Shown here: positions 1 to 8,523 of the stretch, in pieces | How positions within the stretch are numbered: the stretch's first letter is position 1 | How the letters are laid out: each line of letters opens with the position of its first letter | DNA from: Vibrio coralliilyticus ATCC BAA-450 | Lineage (GTDB): Bacteria > Pseudomonadota > Gammaproteobacteria > Enterobacterales > Vibrionaceae | DNA length: 64,000 bases | Assembly: GCF_000176135.1 (NCBI RefSeq) | Contig: NZ_ACZN01000017.1 | Coordinates: 124,001-188,000 of the forward strand | Direction: 5' to 3' | Made by a program: the position numbers and the translations under genes | The notes under the pieces: generated by a model | Told to the model about the DNA's origin: nothing | What the model saw: only the letters and a program-made list of their open reading frames with translations | The model's database searches: none

Positions 1-334
1 GCATAGCATCGACAAGTACCAACGTACCATTAACGTTGTTATCGTAATATTCGAGCGGCTTCTCTACTGACTCACCTACAGCTTTCAAACCAGCAAAATG
101 GATAACAGCGTTGATCTGATGCGCTTTCATTACCGCTACAAGCGCCTGCTTGTCACGAATATCCCCTTCGATGAAGGATAGCGCCACACCTGTGACTTGT
201 TCTACTCTTTTGAGAACACTCTTTTTACTATTGTATAGGTTGTCGAAAATTACAGGTGTCATCCCTGCTTCGATCATTTGTATACATGTATGGCTGCCTA
301 TGTAGCCCATACCGCCTGTAACCAGTACGTTCAT
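1..334 (-). CDS. galE: UDP-glucose 4-epimerase, N-terminal part (cut by window edge)
   Basis: Interconverts UDP-glucose and UDP-galactose (Leloir pathway; also supplies surface polysaccharide synthesis). Only the first 111 codons are present; the gene runs off the left edge. The protein opens with MNVLVTGGMGYIGSH, the glycine-rich NAD-binding turn of extended short-chain dehydrogenases. HFAGLKAVGES follows, a signature of GalE rather than other nucleotide-sugar epimerases. An AGGG lies about five bases upstream of the ATG. The 222 bp between this start and pxpA hold both divergent promoters. The family call is firm; galactose versus polysaccharide role cannot be judged without the neighbours to the left. 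Confidence 0.93.
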   Translation of the reverse strand, partial: MNVLVTGGMGYIGSHTCIQMIEAGMTPVIFDNLYNSKKSVLKRVEQVTGVALSFIEGDIRDKQALVAVMKAHQINAVIHFAGLKAVGESVEKPLEYYDNNVNGTLVLVDAM

Positions 335-577
335 ATCCCTAACCTTCTGATAAATTTGGTGCAAATACTAACGAATCTTCATGTTAAAACATAGCTTATT
401 AATGAGAATCAAACCGCTAATTCCGCCCCTAGACGCCTTAAGCGAACCATAAGAACAAGATGCTTACAATAAAAGCAATAAATAGGCTTAGCGTTGGCAA
501 AATAATGAAATAGATCATTGATTGTTTGTTATTTTTATAACATGTTGACTCAATAGATGAATGTTGGAATGGATTCA

Positions 578-1312
578 ATGACAAAGCGTTCTATTACACT
601 GAATTGCGATATGGGTGAAAGCTTTGGCTCCTGGCGTATGGGCAACGATGAAGCGGTCATGCCTTGGGTAGACATGGCAAACATTGCTTGCGGTTTTCAC
701 GCGTCCGACCCTCAGATTATGTCCAATACGATTAAACTGGCAATTGAGCATGACACACAAATTGGAGCCCATCCGAGTTACCCGGATCTGCAAGGTTTTG
801 GTCGACGTTCCATTCCGATGGCTACAGAAGAAATCACCAACATGCTTATCTACCAGGTAGGCGCGCTTAAATCTTTAGCAGAAAGCCATAACGCGCAAAT
901 TGGCTACGTTAAGCCTCATGGTGCTCTATACAATGACATGATGCGAGATATCTCAATATTTGATGCGGTTGCTGATGCTGTATCGTGTTTTGATGTACCG
1001 CTAATGATGCTGGCCATTAATGATAGCGAAAAACATTTGGATATTGCTGACAAGTATGAACTTCCTGTTCTATTCGAAGCATTTGCCGATCGCGCCTATC
1101 TATCGAACGGTTCACTGTCTCCGCGCTCAATGCCTGGTGCCGTATTGCATAAAGAAGAAGATATACTCGATCAAATCAAACAGATTGTGCACTACGGAAA
1201 AGTGAGAACCATTGACGGCTTTTTAATCCCTATTGAAGCTGACACGATTTGTGTTCATGGCGACAACGAGCACGCGATTAAAATGATTCAGAAAATACGA
1301 AACGTCCTTTAG
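578..1312 (+). CDS. pxpA: 5-oxoprolinase subunit A (LamB/YcsF family)
   Basis: Subunit of the bacterial ATP-dependent 5-oxoprolinase PxpABC, which opens 5-oxoproline (pyroglutamate) to glutamate in the cytosol. The N-terminus ITLNCDMGESFG, the segment NIACGFHA and the later VKPHGALYND are typical LamB/YcsF motifs. Length (244 aa) is usual. I prefer the ATG at 578 because ITLNCDMGES then starts close to the N-terminus as in the family and TTGGA lies about nine bases upstream; an in-frame ATG at 557 would add seven residues. First gene of a tight operon with pxpB and pxpC. The older name 'lactam utilisation protein' refers to the same family. Confidence 0.93.
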   Translation: MTKRSITLNCDMGESFGSWRMGNDEAVMPWVDMANIACGFHASDPQIMSNTIKLAIEHDTQIGAHPSYPDLQGFGRRSIPMATEEITNMLIYQVGALKSLAESHNAQIGYVKPHGALYNDMMRDISIFDAVADAVSCFDVPLMMLAINDSEKHLDIADKYELPVLFEAFADRAYLSNGSLSPRSMPGAVLHKEEDILDQIKQIVHYGKVRTIDGFLIPIEADTICVHGDNEHAIKMIQKIRNVL

Positions 1313-1328
1313 CGTAAGGAGATCATGA

Positions 1329-2036
1329 GTGAATATCGAAACATCTGTAGATCCCGTTGCTGAATGTTCAATACTCATCCATTTTGAGGCAGAACCAAGC
1401 CACAAGTTATCTCTCTTGATTGGAGAGATAAGCCAGTATCTGAGTAATCAACTTGGGGCCATGATAATGAACGTGACCCCTTCGTTTGATTCAATCCTGA
1501 TTGACTACCTTCCTCATCGAGTCTCAATATTCGAATTTGTGCCTTATTTGGAAAAACTGGTAACAGAAGCCATTAAAGCGCTTCCTGATGATACTGACTC
1601 ACAACACATCGAACTGCCCGTCTATTATCATGACGATGTCGGCCCAGATTTAGCTTATTACTACGATCAAGGGCTAAAGCTCGACGATGTGATTGAACTG
1701 CATTGCGCTCAGGAATACACGGTAGGAGCCATTGGTTTTGCACCAGGCTTTGCGTTTTTAACTTCGGTAAATGAGTCACTGCGCTTACCTAGAAAGTCTT
1801 CACCAAGAGTTAAGTTGCCAAAAGGCAGTGTCGGTATCGCCAATTCCAATACAGCTATCTACCCCGCAGAGTCTCCCGGTGGCTGGAATATTATTGGTAA
1901 CTGTCCAGTAAATCTCTACACACCAGACAGCTCGCCAATATTGCCCTTCTCTATTGGCACCAAAGTTCGTTTTAAACCAATTTCCGGTGATGAGTTTCTT
2001 CGTTTAGGCGGACGTATCGCCAAGGGGTGGCAGTGA
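1329..2036 (+). CDS. pxpB: 5-oxoprolinase subunit B (KipI/allophanate hydrolase subunit 1 family)
   Basis: Second subunit of PxpABC. A 235-residue protein with the KipI-type C-terminal half: IGFAPGFAFL, LPRKSSPRVKLPKGSVGIA and YPAESPGGWNIIG are conserved family blocks. The start is a GTG at 1329, eight bases after AAGGA (1316-1320); the nearby ATG at 1325 is in another frame and hits a stop after twelve codons. The stop overlaps the pxpC start (TGATG), indicating translational coupling. In Bacillus a homologue was studied as a kinase inhibitor, but the pxpA-pxpB-pxpC order here supports the 5-oxoprolinase role. Confidence 0.92.
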   Translation: MNIETSVDPVAECSILIHFEAEPSHKLSLLIGEISQYLSNQLGAMIMNVTPSFDSILIDYLPHRVSIFEFVPYLEKLVTEAIKALPDDTDSQHIELPVYYHDDVGPDLAYYYDQGLKLDDVIELHCAQEYTVGAIGFAPGFAFLTSVNESLRLPRKSSPRVKLPKGSVGIANSNTAIYPAESPGGWNIIGNCPVNLYTPDSSPILPFSIGTKVRFKPISGDEFLRLGGRIAKGWQ

Positions 2037-2965
2037 TGAATAGCAATGCAATTACTGTAATTAAACCCGGCCAGCAAACGCTCATCCAAGATTTTGGGCG
2101 ATTCGGATTGGCTCACTTTGGTATTACACAAGGTGGCCCTGTCGATGACTATGCCTATAGCTGGGCGAATCACCTTTTAGGCAATACCACTAATTGTCCT
2201 TCCTTAGAGATTACTCTTGGTCAGGCCGAATTTCTCATTCACTCAAAATGCGAAATGGCCATCACTGGTGGAGACCTTAATGCCCGCCTTGACGGTGTAG
2301 CGATTGAAAATTGGTCTACGTTTGTTGCACGCCAGGGGCAAACTCTGACCTTTTCTTTGCCAAAGAACGGGTTAAGGAGTTATCTCGCCGTAAAAGGCGG
2401 TTTTAAGGTTAAAACTCAACTGGGTAGCTGCGCCACCGTCACTAGAGATCAACTCGGGGGCACTCAGTCAGGCCAGCCAGTACAAGCAGGTGAAGTCATT
2501 GGTTTCGAGCCTCATGAGGTGAGGGAAAAATCACTGCAAATGACTTTCCGTTATAAGCCAGACTACGACTTACCGCTTGAGCTACGCGTTATTGAAGGCT
2601 ATCAAGTGGTTGATTTTTCACAAGATGCAATAAACTCCCTCTACAAACAGGAATTTACTGTCAGTCAGTTGGTAGACCGGATGGGCTATCGACTATGTGA
2701 TGCGAAAATCAGCCCGCCTAACAAAGAATATCTCAGCGAAGGCATTGCGCTTGGCGCAATTCAGATCCCGCCTAATGGGGAACCCATCATTCTACTTAAT
2801 GACAGACAAACGATTGGTGGCTACCCCAAGATTGGTTGCGTTGCGCGCATTGACCTGCCCAGACTCGCTCAAGCCAAGCCAGGACAGAAAGTTCGCTTTG
2901 TCAGAGGTGATCTATTGGGGTTGCAAGATGTTTGGTGCCAATGGGCAAGATTCTTTGGCTACTAA
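2036..2965 (+). CDS. pxpC: 5-oxoprolinase subunit C (biotin-dependent carboxylase-like / allophanate hydrolase subunit 2 family)
   Basis: Third subunit of the ATP-dependent 5-oxoprolinase. The N-terminal block KPGQQTLIQDFGRFG, then FGITQGGPVDDYAY, and the C-terminal DRQTIGGYPKIGCV are the standard PxpC motifs. I place the start at the ATG at 2036, which overlaps the pxpB stop and is preceded by AAGGGG (2022-2026). An in-frame GTG at 2027 would add three residues. A strong hairpin follows the stop codon. About 310 aa, normal for the family. The whole operon would recycle 5-oxoproline formed spontaneously from glutamine or from glutathione turnover. Confidence 0.92.
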   Translation: MNSNAITVIKPGQQTLIQDFGRFGLAHFGITQGGPVDDYAYSWANHLLGNTTNCPSLEITLGQAEFLIHSKCEMAITGGDLNARLDGVAIENWSTFVARQGQTLTFSLPKNGLRSYLAVKGGFKVKTQLGSCATVTRDQLGGTQSGQPVQAGEVIGFEPHEVREKSLQMTFRYKPDYDLPLELRVIEGYQVVDFSQDAINSLYKQEFTVSQLVDRMGYRLCDAKISPPNKEYLSEGIALGAIQIPPNGEPIILLNDRQTIGGYPKIGCVARIDLPRLAQAKPGQKVRFVRGDLLGLQDVWCQWARFFGY

Positions 2966-2972
2966 CCGATAA

Positions 2973-3010
2973 TAATGAAAAAGCTCCCAATTTCGGGAGC
3001 TTTTTCATTA
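2973..3010. terminator. Bidirectional rho-independent terminator between pxpC and the FAD oxidoreductase gene
   Basis: Near-perfect palindrome: AAAAAGCTCCC, loop AATTTC, GGGAGCTTTTT, with A/T tails on both sides. It sits between two convergent genes and overlaps the last codons of the minus-strand gene. Confidence 0.88.
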
Positions 3011-4447
3011 TTGACCATAAACATTGGCAAGTTCTGGCGGATAATCTCGCATTTTTGCCAATTCCTCCGCTTTGGATTCAATCACTTTCGGATCCAATGC
3101 CATACTCACAGGATGCATAGACTCAATAGATGCCCCTTGGTAATCAAATAACGCCCATTCTTCAACTAGCTTGGTGGCGGCTTCTAGAGCGGAAGAACCT
3201 TTAACTACTTCGATCCTTGCATAGTGTTGTCCTTCGAAGGTGACATCCGCAGCTCGAAGGGTCTCATCTGATCCAGGAATCTGCTGAGCTCCAAATAAGG
3301 GCGTACCAAATTCATGAGCGGTCTTGTAGTCCGGTACGAAATTAGCCATGTGTTCAATAGCGCGTCTCGTGCGCTCCAATATCACAGGTTCATCCCAACC
3401 TTGTTGAATTTTTCTTCTTAACCTAAGAGGAAGCGTTGGCTGAGAAGATTGCTCACCGGAAGCAACCAAACCGTCATCAAATAAGGTGATGTCTTTCGTC
3501 ATACCATGTAATTGGAATACACCATTAGGGTACGGCGTTAACTGCGCCATGCCCTTTGGCGTACCTCTCGGGCCATGGAAAATTACTTCTGGCCAGAGTT
3601 CGTTACATTCGTCCCAACGAGTGACATAAGCTGCTTTGAACTCAACCAATCGATTTCTCGGTTTTTGTGCTAAATCGTCAATGTTTCCTGTTTCGTATCC
3701 ACAAGCATTGATCAAGTAGTCGACATCCAAAACGGATTGTTGCCCTTGTGCATTCATACACTCTACACGCCAGCCTATCTCAGTATTGTCAAGACCGATA
3801 ACCTGTGTTTCTGTTAACAGCTCACAATTGTTGATTGACTCAAGCGCTAACGTCGCGGATGCAGCAATACGAAATACGCTCCAACCATGTTCCTGAACGG
3901 CCACAACCGGAAACTTCAAAGATTCCAAGTCCGCTGATTTCGCGAAAGGGATCATCCAGTCGTCAACATGTCTGGGGTGTTCAGGTTGAGTACGGCTGGC
4001 AAGCTCTTCCAATTCGTCTCTGCCATAGAACTTGTAATAGTCACAAGGTTTTCCCAACACTTCATTCGCTGGATCCGAATCTACCAACTCCTGATAGCAT
4101 CGTTGTATCGTAATTAATCGTTCATATAACTCTTCAGGGCTACCACCATCACTGTAAGGGACAGCAATGACGGTCGGACGGCGATTAATGGTATGTGGAT
4201 AAAGGCGAACAGATTCGATGGACTGTTTTAACAGCTCGATGCACTGAGAGGTCGAGATCTCCCTGTACAAATTTCCACCAGCATGTAAATGACAAATTGG
4301 TGGGCCACTGATTAAAGTTTTGCCTTTTTCAAGCAACACAACATTTATACCGATTTCTGCCAAGTGCAAGGCTGCGGTCGAACCCGCGATGCCTCCACCG
4401 ATTACAGCGACAGTAGGCGTATCAACTTTAGTATTATCAGACTGCAT
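3008..4447 (-). CDS. FAD-dependent oxidoreductase of unknown substrate (DAO-like Rossmann fold)
   Basis: A 479-residue soluble protein. The N-terminus VAVIGGGIAGSTAALHLAE followed by VVLLEKG is the FAD-binding beta-alpha-beta fold with the terminal acidic residue. A second FAD segment, LINACGYETGN, lies about 270 residues in. No signal peptide or membrane segment is visible. I cannot assign the substrate. It is convergent with pxpABC and separated from it by a terminator, so the pathway link is not supported. No clear ribosome binding site precedes the ATG. The upstream region (4448-4736) carries an 8-bp inverted repeat and the nested palindrome described separately. Confidence 0.75.
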   Translation of the reverse strand: MQSDNTKVDTPTVAVIGGGIAGSTAALHLAEIGINVVLLEKGKTLISGPPICHLHAGGNLYREISTSQCIELLKQSIESVRLYPHTINRRPTVIAVPYSDGGSPEELYERLITIQRCYQELVDSDPANEVLGKPCDYYKFYGRDELEELASRTQPEHPRHVDDWMIPFAKSADLESLKFPVVAVQEHGWSVFRIAASATLALESINNCELLTETQVIGLDNTEIGWRVECMNAQGQQSVLDVDYLINACGYETGNIDDLAQKPRNRLVEFKAAYVTRWDECNELWPEVIFHGPRGTPKGMAQLTPYPNGVFQLHGMTKDITLFDDGLVASGEQSSQPTLPLRLRRKIQQGWDEPVILERTRRAIEHMANFVPDYKTAHEFGTPLFGAQQIPGSDETLRAADVTFEGQHYARIEVVKGSSALEAATKLVEEWALFDYQGASIESMHPVSMALDPKVIESKAEELAKMRDYPPELANVYGQ

Positions 4448-4506
4448 TTATGTTGCTAATTTATTCATTCTCAGCACATTTTACTGAGTTTGTGCGCCCA
4501 AGAAAA

Positions 4507-4534
4507 TCACATTTTTTGAAGGGGATAAATGTGA
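4507..4534. promoter_or_regulatory. Inverted repeat TCACATTT/AAATGTGA, possible operator
   Basis: Perfect 8-bp arms (4507-4514 and 4527-4534) separated by 12 bp, about 60-87 bp upstream of the FAD oxidoreductase start. The arms resemble CRP half-sites in the outward orientation (TCACA...TGTGA), so this is not a canonical CRP site. Its function is unknown. Confidence 0.35.
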
Positions 4535-4661
4535 CAATTTCAAGTAAAAAAAATGAAAAAAAACTCTTGACTCATATCTTGTGAAAAGAAGAAAAATTGC
4601 CACTGTGAATAACAAAAATCCTCTAAACATTATGCTTATTGGCTTCGGAGGAAATAAGGAG

Positions 4662-4727
4662 TTATCTACAGGCTAAGTTATCCCAAACTTTATCCACTGT
4701 TTTTGTGGATAACTGGATAACTTAGCC
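4662..4727. repeat. Nested palindrome carrying a cluster of DnaA-box-like 9-mers
   Basis: Outer arms GGCTAAGTTATCC (4671-4683) and GGATAACTTAGCC (4715-4727) are a perfect 13-bp inverted repeat. Inside it, TTATCCAC (4690-4697) pairs with GTGGATAA (4705-4712). Five TTATC 9-mers fall in 59 bp: TTATCTACA at 4662, TTATCCCAA at 4678 and TTATCCACT at 4690 on plus; an exact TTATCCACA (4704-4712) and TTATCCAGT (4712-4720) on minus. It lies between the ybbP stop and the FAD oxidoreductase promoter. There is no T-run, so it is not a standard terminator. Confidence 0.7.
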
Positions 4728-4736
4728 ACTGGTGAG

Positions 4737-7178
4737 TTAGTTAAACTCTTTATTTATAGGGACTAGCAGCCGTTTTATCAGACTGTTCACAACCAGCGCA
4801 AGTGTGCAAAAAGTCACCAAAGGAAGTGCAAACCAGAGTGAAAAATGAAGGTTGGGAGAAAGATCAAATCCAAATGACATAATGCCCCCTACAACAGCTT
4901 CTGCGCCAATTGTAGCTATCAACCCAGCTACAAGCGCCATTAATCCATATTCGGCCCAAATGGTTCGGGTTACTCTCTTTTTACTTGCACCCAATGTGCG
5001 GTAGAGCTGAATTTCAGATTGTCGCTGGCCCAAACTCAGGCGTAACAAAGTGAATATCAACAACACACCGGCAATCACGCCTAATGCGGCAAGTACCGTA
5101 ATCGACCAGACAATTTGCGTGAGCAGTTCCTGAATTTTTGCACCCATACTGCGTATATCCATCAAACTAACCGTAGGATGACTTCTGGATAGTTCATTCA
5201 ACACTCCATTGTGCTGGTCTTCTACCCTAAAGCTCACTAAGTATGTCGCAGGGATGCTTTCTAAAACATCAGGTGTGAAGATGAAATAAAAGTTCGGCTT
5301 CATATCACGCCATTCAACATGGCGAATGCTATTTACTTTCGCAGTAACAACCTGGCTGTTGATCACGAACTTAAGCTCATCTCCCAGCTTGAGATTAAAG
5401 TCTTCAGCGACATCCGATTCAACAGATACACCATTACTCTCAGACCATTCTCCTTGTAGAATAGTGTTATGTTCCGGGTTTTCTGTACCGAAGGTAAAGT
5501 TAATCTCTCGTCTCAATACGTCACTGCCCTCTTCTCCTTGGGCCTGTTCTTTCGCATCAATGCCATTAATTTCAGTCAAACGTCCACGAATAATTGGGTA
5601 GTCTCTTGAGCGCTCAATCTTATGCTCATCTAACACACTCAAATAAGCGTCTTTTTCATATGGAGCGATATTCAGAGCAAACGCGTTTGGTGCATTTTCA
5701 GGAATCGTTTTTTGCCAATCAGACAACAAGTCGGTGCGAACCAGCCACATAACGGCCAACAACATTAACGACAGCGCCAGAGCGCCGAATTGGATGCCTG
5801 TAGCAAGCGACGAGCGGTTAATTCGACTTAGTGCAAGTTTGAATGACGTCGACAACGGAAGACGACCCAACATTCTGGTGACAATTAAGCTCACGACTGC
5901 AAGCGCAGCAAATAAAGCAATCATGCCCCCTAGAACGATCCAAACCAGCGTGTTTTCTCGATAAACAAACAGCATTGGCACAATTGGCACCAATATCAGC
6001 CAGCTTGTTTTACGCCCCTTTTCGGTTGTTGCTTGGGGTTGCATAACATCTACTGCACTGACATTCAAAAGACTTAGCAGAGGAATACCCAATGCAGGGA
6101 CAGCGATTAGAATACTGGTGATAATTGATAGAAATGCAGGTTGCAACCCATAACTTGGTAGAGGGTTGGGTAGCAAATCCACAAGCGGTATACGAAGCAG
6201 GTATTCTAACGCGATACCAATTATGAGTCCGATGACAGATGCACTGGTTAGTAAGATCACTACCTGCATACCTAGCCAACGACTGATCCATCGCTTACTT
6301 GCGCCTAGGCTTTTAAGCATTGAGATCGTTTTCCGACGTGTCGCCACATAATGCTGGCAGGTCAAAACTAGAGTAGTTGCTGCCATGATGACAACAATCG
6401 CCACCGTCAAGGAAAGGTATTGTTCAGTGCGCTGAAACACTTCGTTGGTTCGACTAGCACTATTTTGGTCACGCCATCGGTCACTAGGAGTGAGTTCAAT
6501 TGACTGTTTGACCTGCTCAATGTCGGATTCTTCACCATTAATAAATAGGCTAAAACGGACTCGACTTCCTAGCTGAACTGCACCGGTCTTGTCTAAATCA
6601 GAATTATGGATAAATGCTGAAGGCATCTGCTGGAAAGGATTAAAACTTAAACCGGGCTCTTCAATAATACGTCCAGTAACAGTAAAGTCAGCGTCACCAA
6701 CGGTGACGCTGTCACCAATAGTAACATCCAATTGAGAGAAAAGTCGTTCATCAAGCCATAGCTCCCCAGGCTTAACGGCGCTGAAATCTTGTTGGTCATC
6801 TGACAGCACCATCTCACCACGCAACGGATAAGCACTGTCGACGGATTTAACCGTAATCAGTTTCATACTCTGATCGCTAAACGCCATGGTTGCAAAGCGA
6901 GTTTGAGTTGAAGTTACGAGCCCTGCGTCATTGGTAGCTTTGTAGAGCGTATCGGGAATTGGATTAGCTGTCGCAAAAACCGTGTCAGCCGTCAACGCCT
7001 CCTTTCCCTGCTTAACGACAACCTGCTCCATTCGTTCTGCGAGGGCCGTTAGCGCAAAAATACAGGCGATGATCAAAGTCAAAGCAATGGAAACTGGCCA
7101 GAGCTGACCATGTCTAATTTCACTAAGACTCCAAGAAAAGAGTCGTCGATTTAGGGTTGGAGAATTGGTCGTTCCCAT
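4737..7178 (-). CDS. ybbP: ABC transporter permease, FtsX/MacB type (YbbP)
   Basis: An 813-residue inner-membrane permease. It has one N-terminal transmembrane helix, a large periplasmic domain, two FtsX-type membrane blocks (around residues 255-380 and 690-800) and a second periplasmic region around residues 490-680. The duplicated FtsX layout and length match YbbP. It forms an ABC complex with YbbA, whose stop codon overlaps this start (TAATG), with GGAGG just upstream, so translation is coupled. In E. coli the ybbAP genes also adjoin tesA. The family is thought to move or extract hydrophobic molecules from the membrane, perhaps handing them to TesA; that link is from family knowledge and gene order, not from this sequence. 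Confidence 0.9.
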   Translation of the reverse strand: MGTTNSPTLNRRLFSWSLSEIRHGQLWPVSIALTLIIACIFALTALAERMEQVVVKQGKEALTADTVFATANPIPDTLYKATNDAGLVTSTQTRFATMAFSDQSMKLITVKSVDSAYPLRGEMVLSDDQQDFSAVKPGELWLDERLFSQLDVTIGDSVTVGDADFTVTGRIIEEPGLSFNPFQQMPSAFIHNSDLDKTGAVQLGSRVRFSLFINGEESDIEQVKQSIELTPSDRWRDQNSASRTNEVFQRTEQYLSLTVAIVVIMAATTLVLTCQHYVATRRKTISMLKSLGASKRWISRWLGMQVVILLTSASVIGLIIGIALEYLLRIPLVDLLPNPLPSYGLQPAFLSIITSILIAVPALGIPLLSLLNVSAVDVMQPQATTEKGRKTSWLILVPIVPMLFVYRENTLVWIVLGGMIALFAALAVVSLIVTRMLGRLPLSTSFKLALSRINRSSLATGIQFGALALSLMLLAVMWLVRTDLLSDWQKTIPENAPNAFALNIAPYEKDAYLSVLDEHKIERSRDYPIIRGRLTEINGIDAKEQAQGEEGSDVLRREINFTFGTENPEHNTILQGEWSESNGVSVESDVAEDFNLKLGDELKFVINSQVVTAKVNSIRHVEWRDMKPNFYFIFTPDVLESIPATYLVSFRVEDQHNGVLNELSRSHPTVSLMDIRSMGAKIQELLTQIVWSITVLAALGVIAGVLLIFTLLRLSLGQRQSEIQLYRTLGASKKRVTRTIWAEYGLMALVAGLIATIGAEAVVGGIMSFGFDLSPNLHFSLWFALPLVTFCTLALVVNSLIKRLLVPINKEFN

Positions 7179-7852
7179 TACGATTCCTCCAGATGTCCCG
7201 CCTGAATATGAACACGACGATCACACAGTTCCGCGAGCTTCATATCATGCGTGACCAACACTAAAGTCGTCCCGTGCTGTTTATTAAGTTCGAAAAGCAG
7301 TTCTACCACTTTGGCGGCTGTTTGCTGATCTAAATTACCGGTTGGTTCGTCGGCGAACAGTACTTTAGGCTGAACCATAAATGCACGGGCAAGAGCCACG
7401 CGCTGCTGCTCACCACCAGACAATTGTGATGGCGAATGATGAATTCGATGTTCTAAACCAACCGATGCTAACAAGGCTTTAGCACGCTCAACATCTTCGT
7501 TTTCACCTTTCAATAAGCAAGGTAAGGTCACGTTTTCTAATGCACTGAGGCTTGGGATCAACAAAAAGCTCTGAAATACAAAACCAACGGATTCGCTTCG
7601 AATAGCTGCGCGCTCTTCATCACTCAATGTATTCAGCGTTTTACCCAGTAAATGCACGTCACCCGAGCTTGGGGTATCGAGACCCGCTAACAAGGTCATT
7701 AACGTCGATTTACCCGCTCCGGAAGTACCCACGATGGCGATACTCTCGCCTTCCTTGATGTCAAGATTTACATTTTCCAGGATTGTTAATTGTTCCTGAT
7801 TAGTAGAGACTACTTTGGATAGTGATTCAGCTTTAATTACGGATGCATGCAT
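7178..7852 (-). CDS. ybbA: ABC transporter ATP-binding protein YbbA
   Basis: Cytosolic ATPase partner of YbbP (LolD/MacB-type). Walker A GTSGAGKST, Q-loop FVFQSF, signature LSGGEQQRVALARA, Walker B VLFADEPTGNLD and the switch LVTHD are all intact. I place the start at the ATG at 7852 (MHASVIKAES), about 224 aa; a longer in-frame reading back to 7912 would run deep into tesA. The chosen ATG overlaps the tesA ATG on the other strand within CATG (7850-7853). AAGGAAAG lies about ten bases upstream on this strand, inside tesA coding sequence. Confidence 0.92.
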   Translation of the reverse strand: MHASVIKAESLSKVVSTNQEQLTILENVNLDIKEGESIAIVGTSGAGKSTLMTLLAGLDTPSSGDVHLLGKTLNTLSDEERAAIRSESVGFVFQSFLLIPSLSALENVTLPCLLKGENEDVERAKALLASVGLEHRIHHSPSQLSGGEQQRVALARAFMVQPKVLFADEPTGNLDQQTAAKVVELLFELNKQHGTTLVLVTHDMKLAELCDRRVHIQAGHLEES

Positions 7853-8450
7853 GTTTCGATTACTTTCCTTTGTATTTGTTCTTTTCTTCGTTAACCCAGC
7901 AAGTGCGACCAAGCTCTTGATTTTAGGTGATAGCCTAAGTGCAGGCTATCAGATGTCAATTGAAAAAGCATGGCCTACATTATTACCTGATGTAATGTCC
8001 AAGAAAGGTAAAAACCTGACTGTCATTAACGGTAGTATTTCGGGTGACACAACAGGTAACGGCTTAGCACGTTTACCTGAATTGTTAAAAAAGCATCAAC
8101 CTGATTCGGTACTGATTGAGTTAGGTGCAAACGATGGTTTACGAGGTTTCCCACCCAACCTGATTCAGAGCAACCTGACTCAACTGATCAGTATGGTACG
8201 TGACGCTGGGTCAGAGCCATTATTGATGCAGATACACGTGCTACCTAACTACGGGAAACGCTACACTCAGGCATTTTCTGCACTTTACCCAGAAACAGCA
8301 AAGCAGCTTAACGTCCCGTTACTGCCATTTTTCCTCGAAGGTGTCATTACCAAACCTGAGTGGATGATGGACGATGGCCTCCATCCAAAAGCAAGCGCTC
8401 AACCTTGGATAGCAGAATTCGTTGCCAGTGAGCTAATTAATCACCTCTAA
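7851..8450 (+). CDS. tesA: Multifunctional acyl-CoA thioesterase I / lysophospholipase L1 (GDSL/SGNH hydrolase)
   Basis: Periplasmic serine esterase that hydrolyses acyl thioesters and lysophospholipids. About 199 aa with a signal peptide ending near NPASA (residues 15-19). The SGNH blocks are present: LILGDSLSAGY with nucleophile Ser28, the Gly in block II, GANDG (block III) and DGLHP (block V, Asp/His). An ACGGA lies seven bases before the ATG at 7851; an upstream in-frame ATG at 7815 would bury the signal peptide and is less likely. It is divergent from ybbAP as in other gammaproteobacteria, but with start codons overlapping, so its 5' signals lie inside ybbA. Confidence 0.93.
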   Translation: MFRLLSFVFVLFFVNPASATKLLILGDSLSAGYQMSIEKAWPTLLPDVMSKKGKNLTVINGSISGDTTGNGLARLPELLKKHQPDSVLIELGANDGLRGFPPNLIQSNLTQLISMVRDAGSEPLLMQIHVLPNYGKRYTQAFSALYPETAKQLNVPLLPFFLEGVITKPEWMMDDGLHPKASAQPWIAEFVASELINHL

Positions 8451-8523
8451 TTGGTCTAGCTCAATAAACTTTACCTAGCTTTACGTTAATGTTGCGAAAC
8501 TCCGTATTGAAAAGGATGTTTCC

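Noticed and set aside
4632..4676. A 14-codon open frame (MLIGFGGNKELSTG) ahead of the nested palindrome, as a possible leader peptide
   Set aside because: No ribosome site precedes it and no gene on the plus strand follows that it could attenuate.
7853..7912. N-terminal extension of YbbA by 20 residues
   Set aside because: The family begins close to the position of the ATG at 7852, and the extension is the reverse complement of tesA signal-peptide coding sequence.
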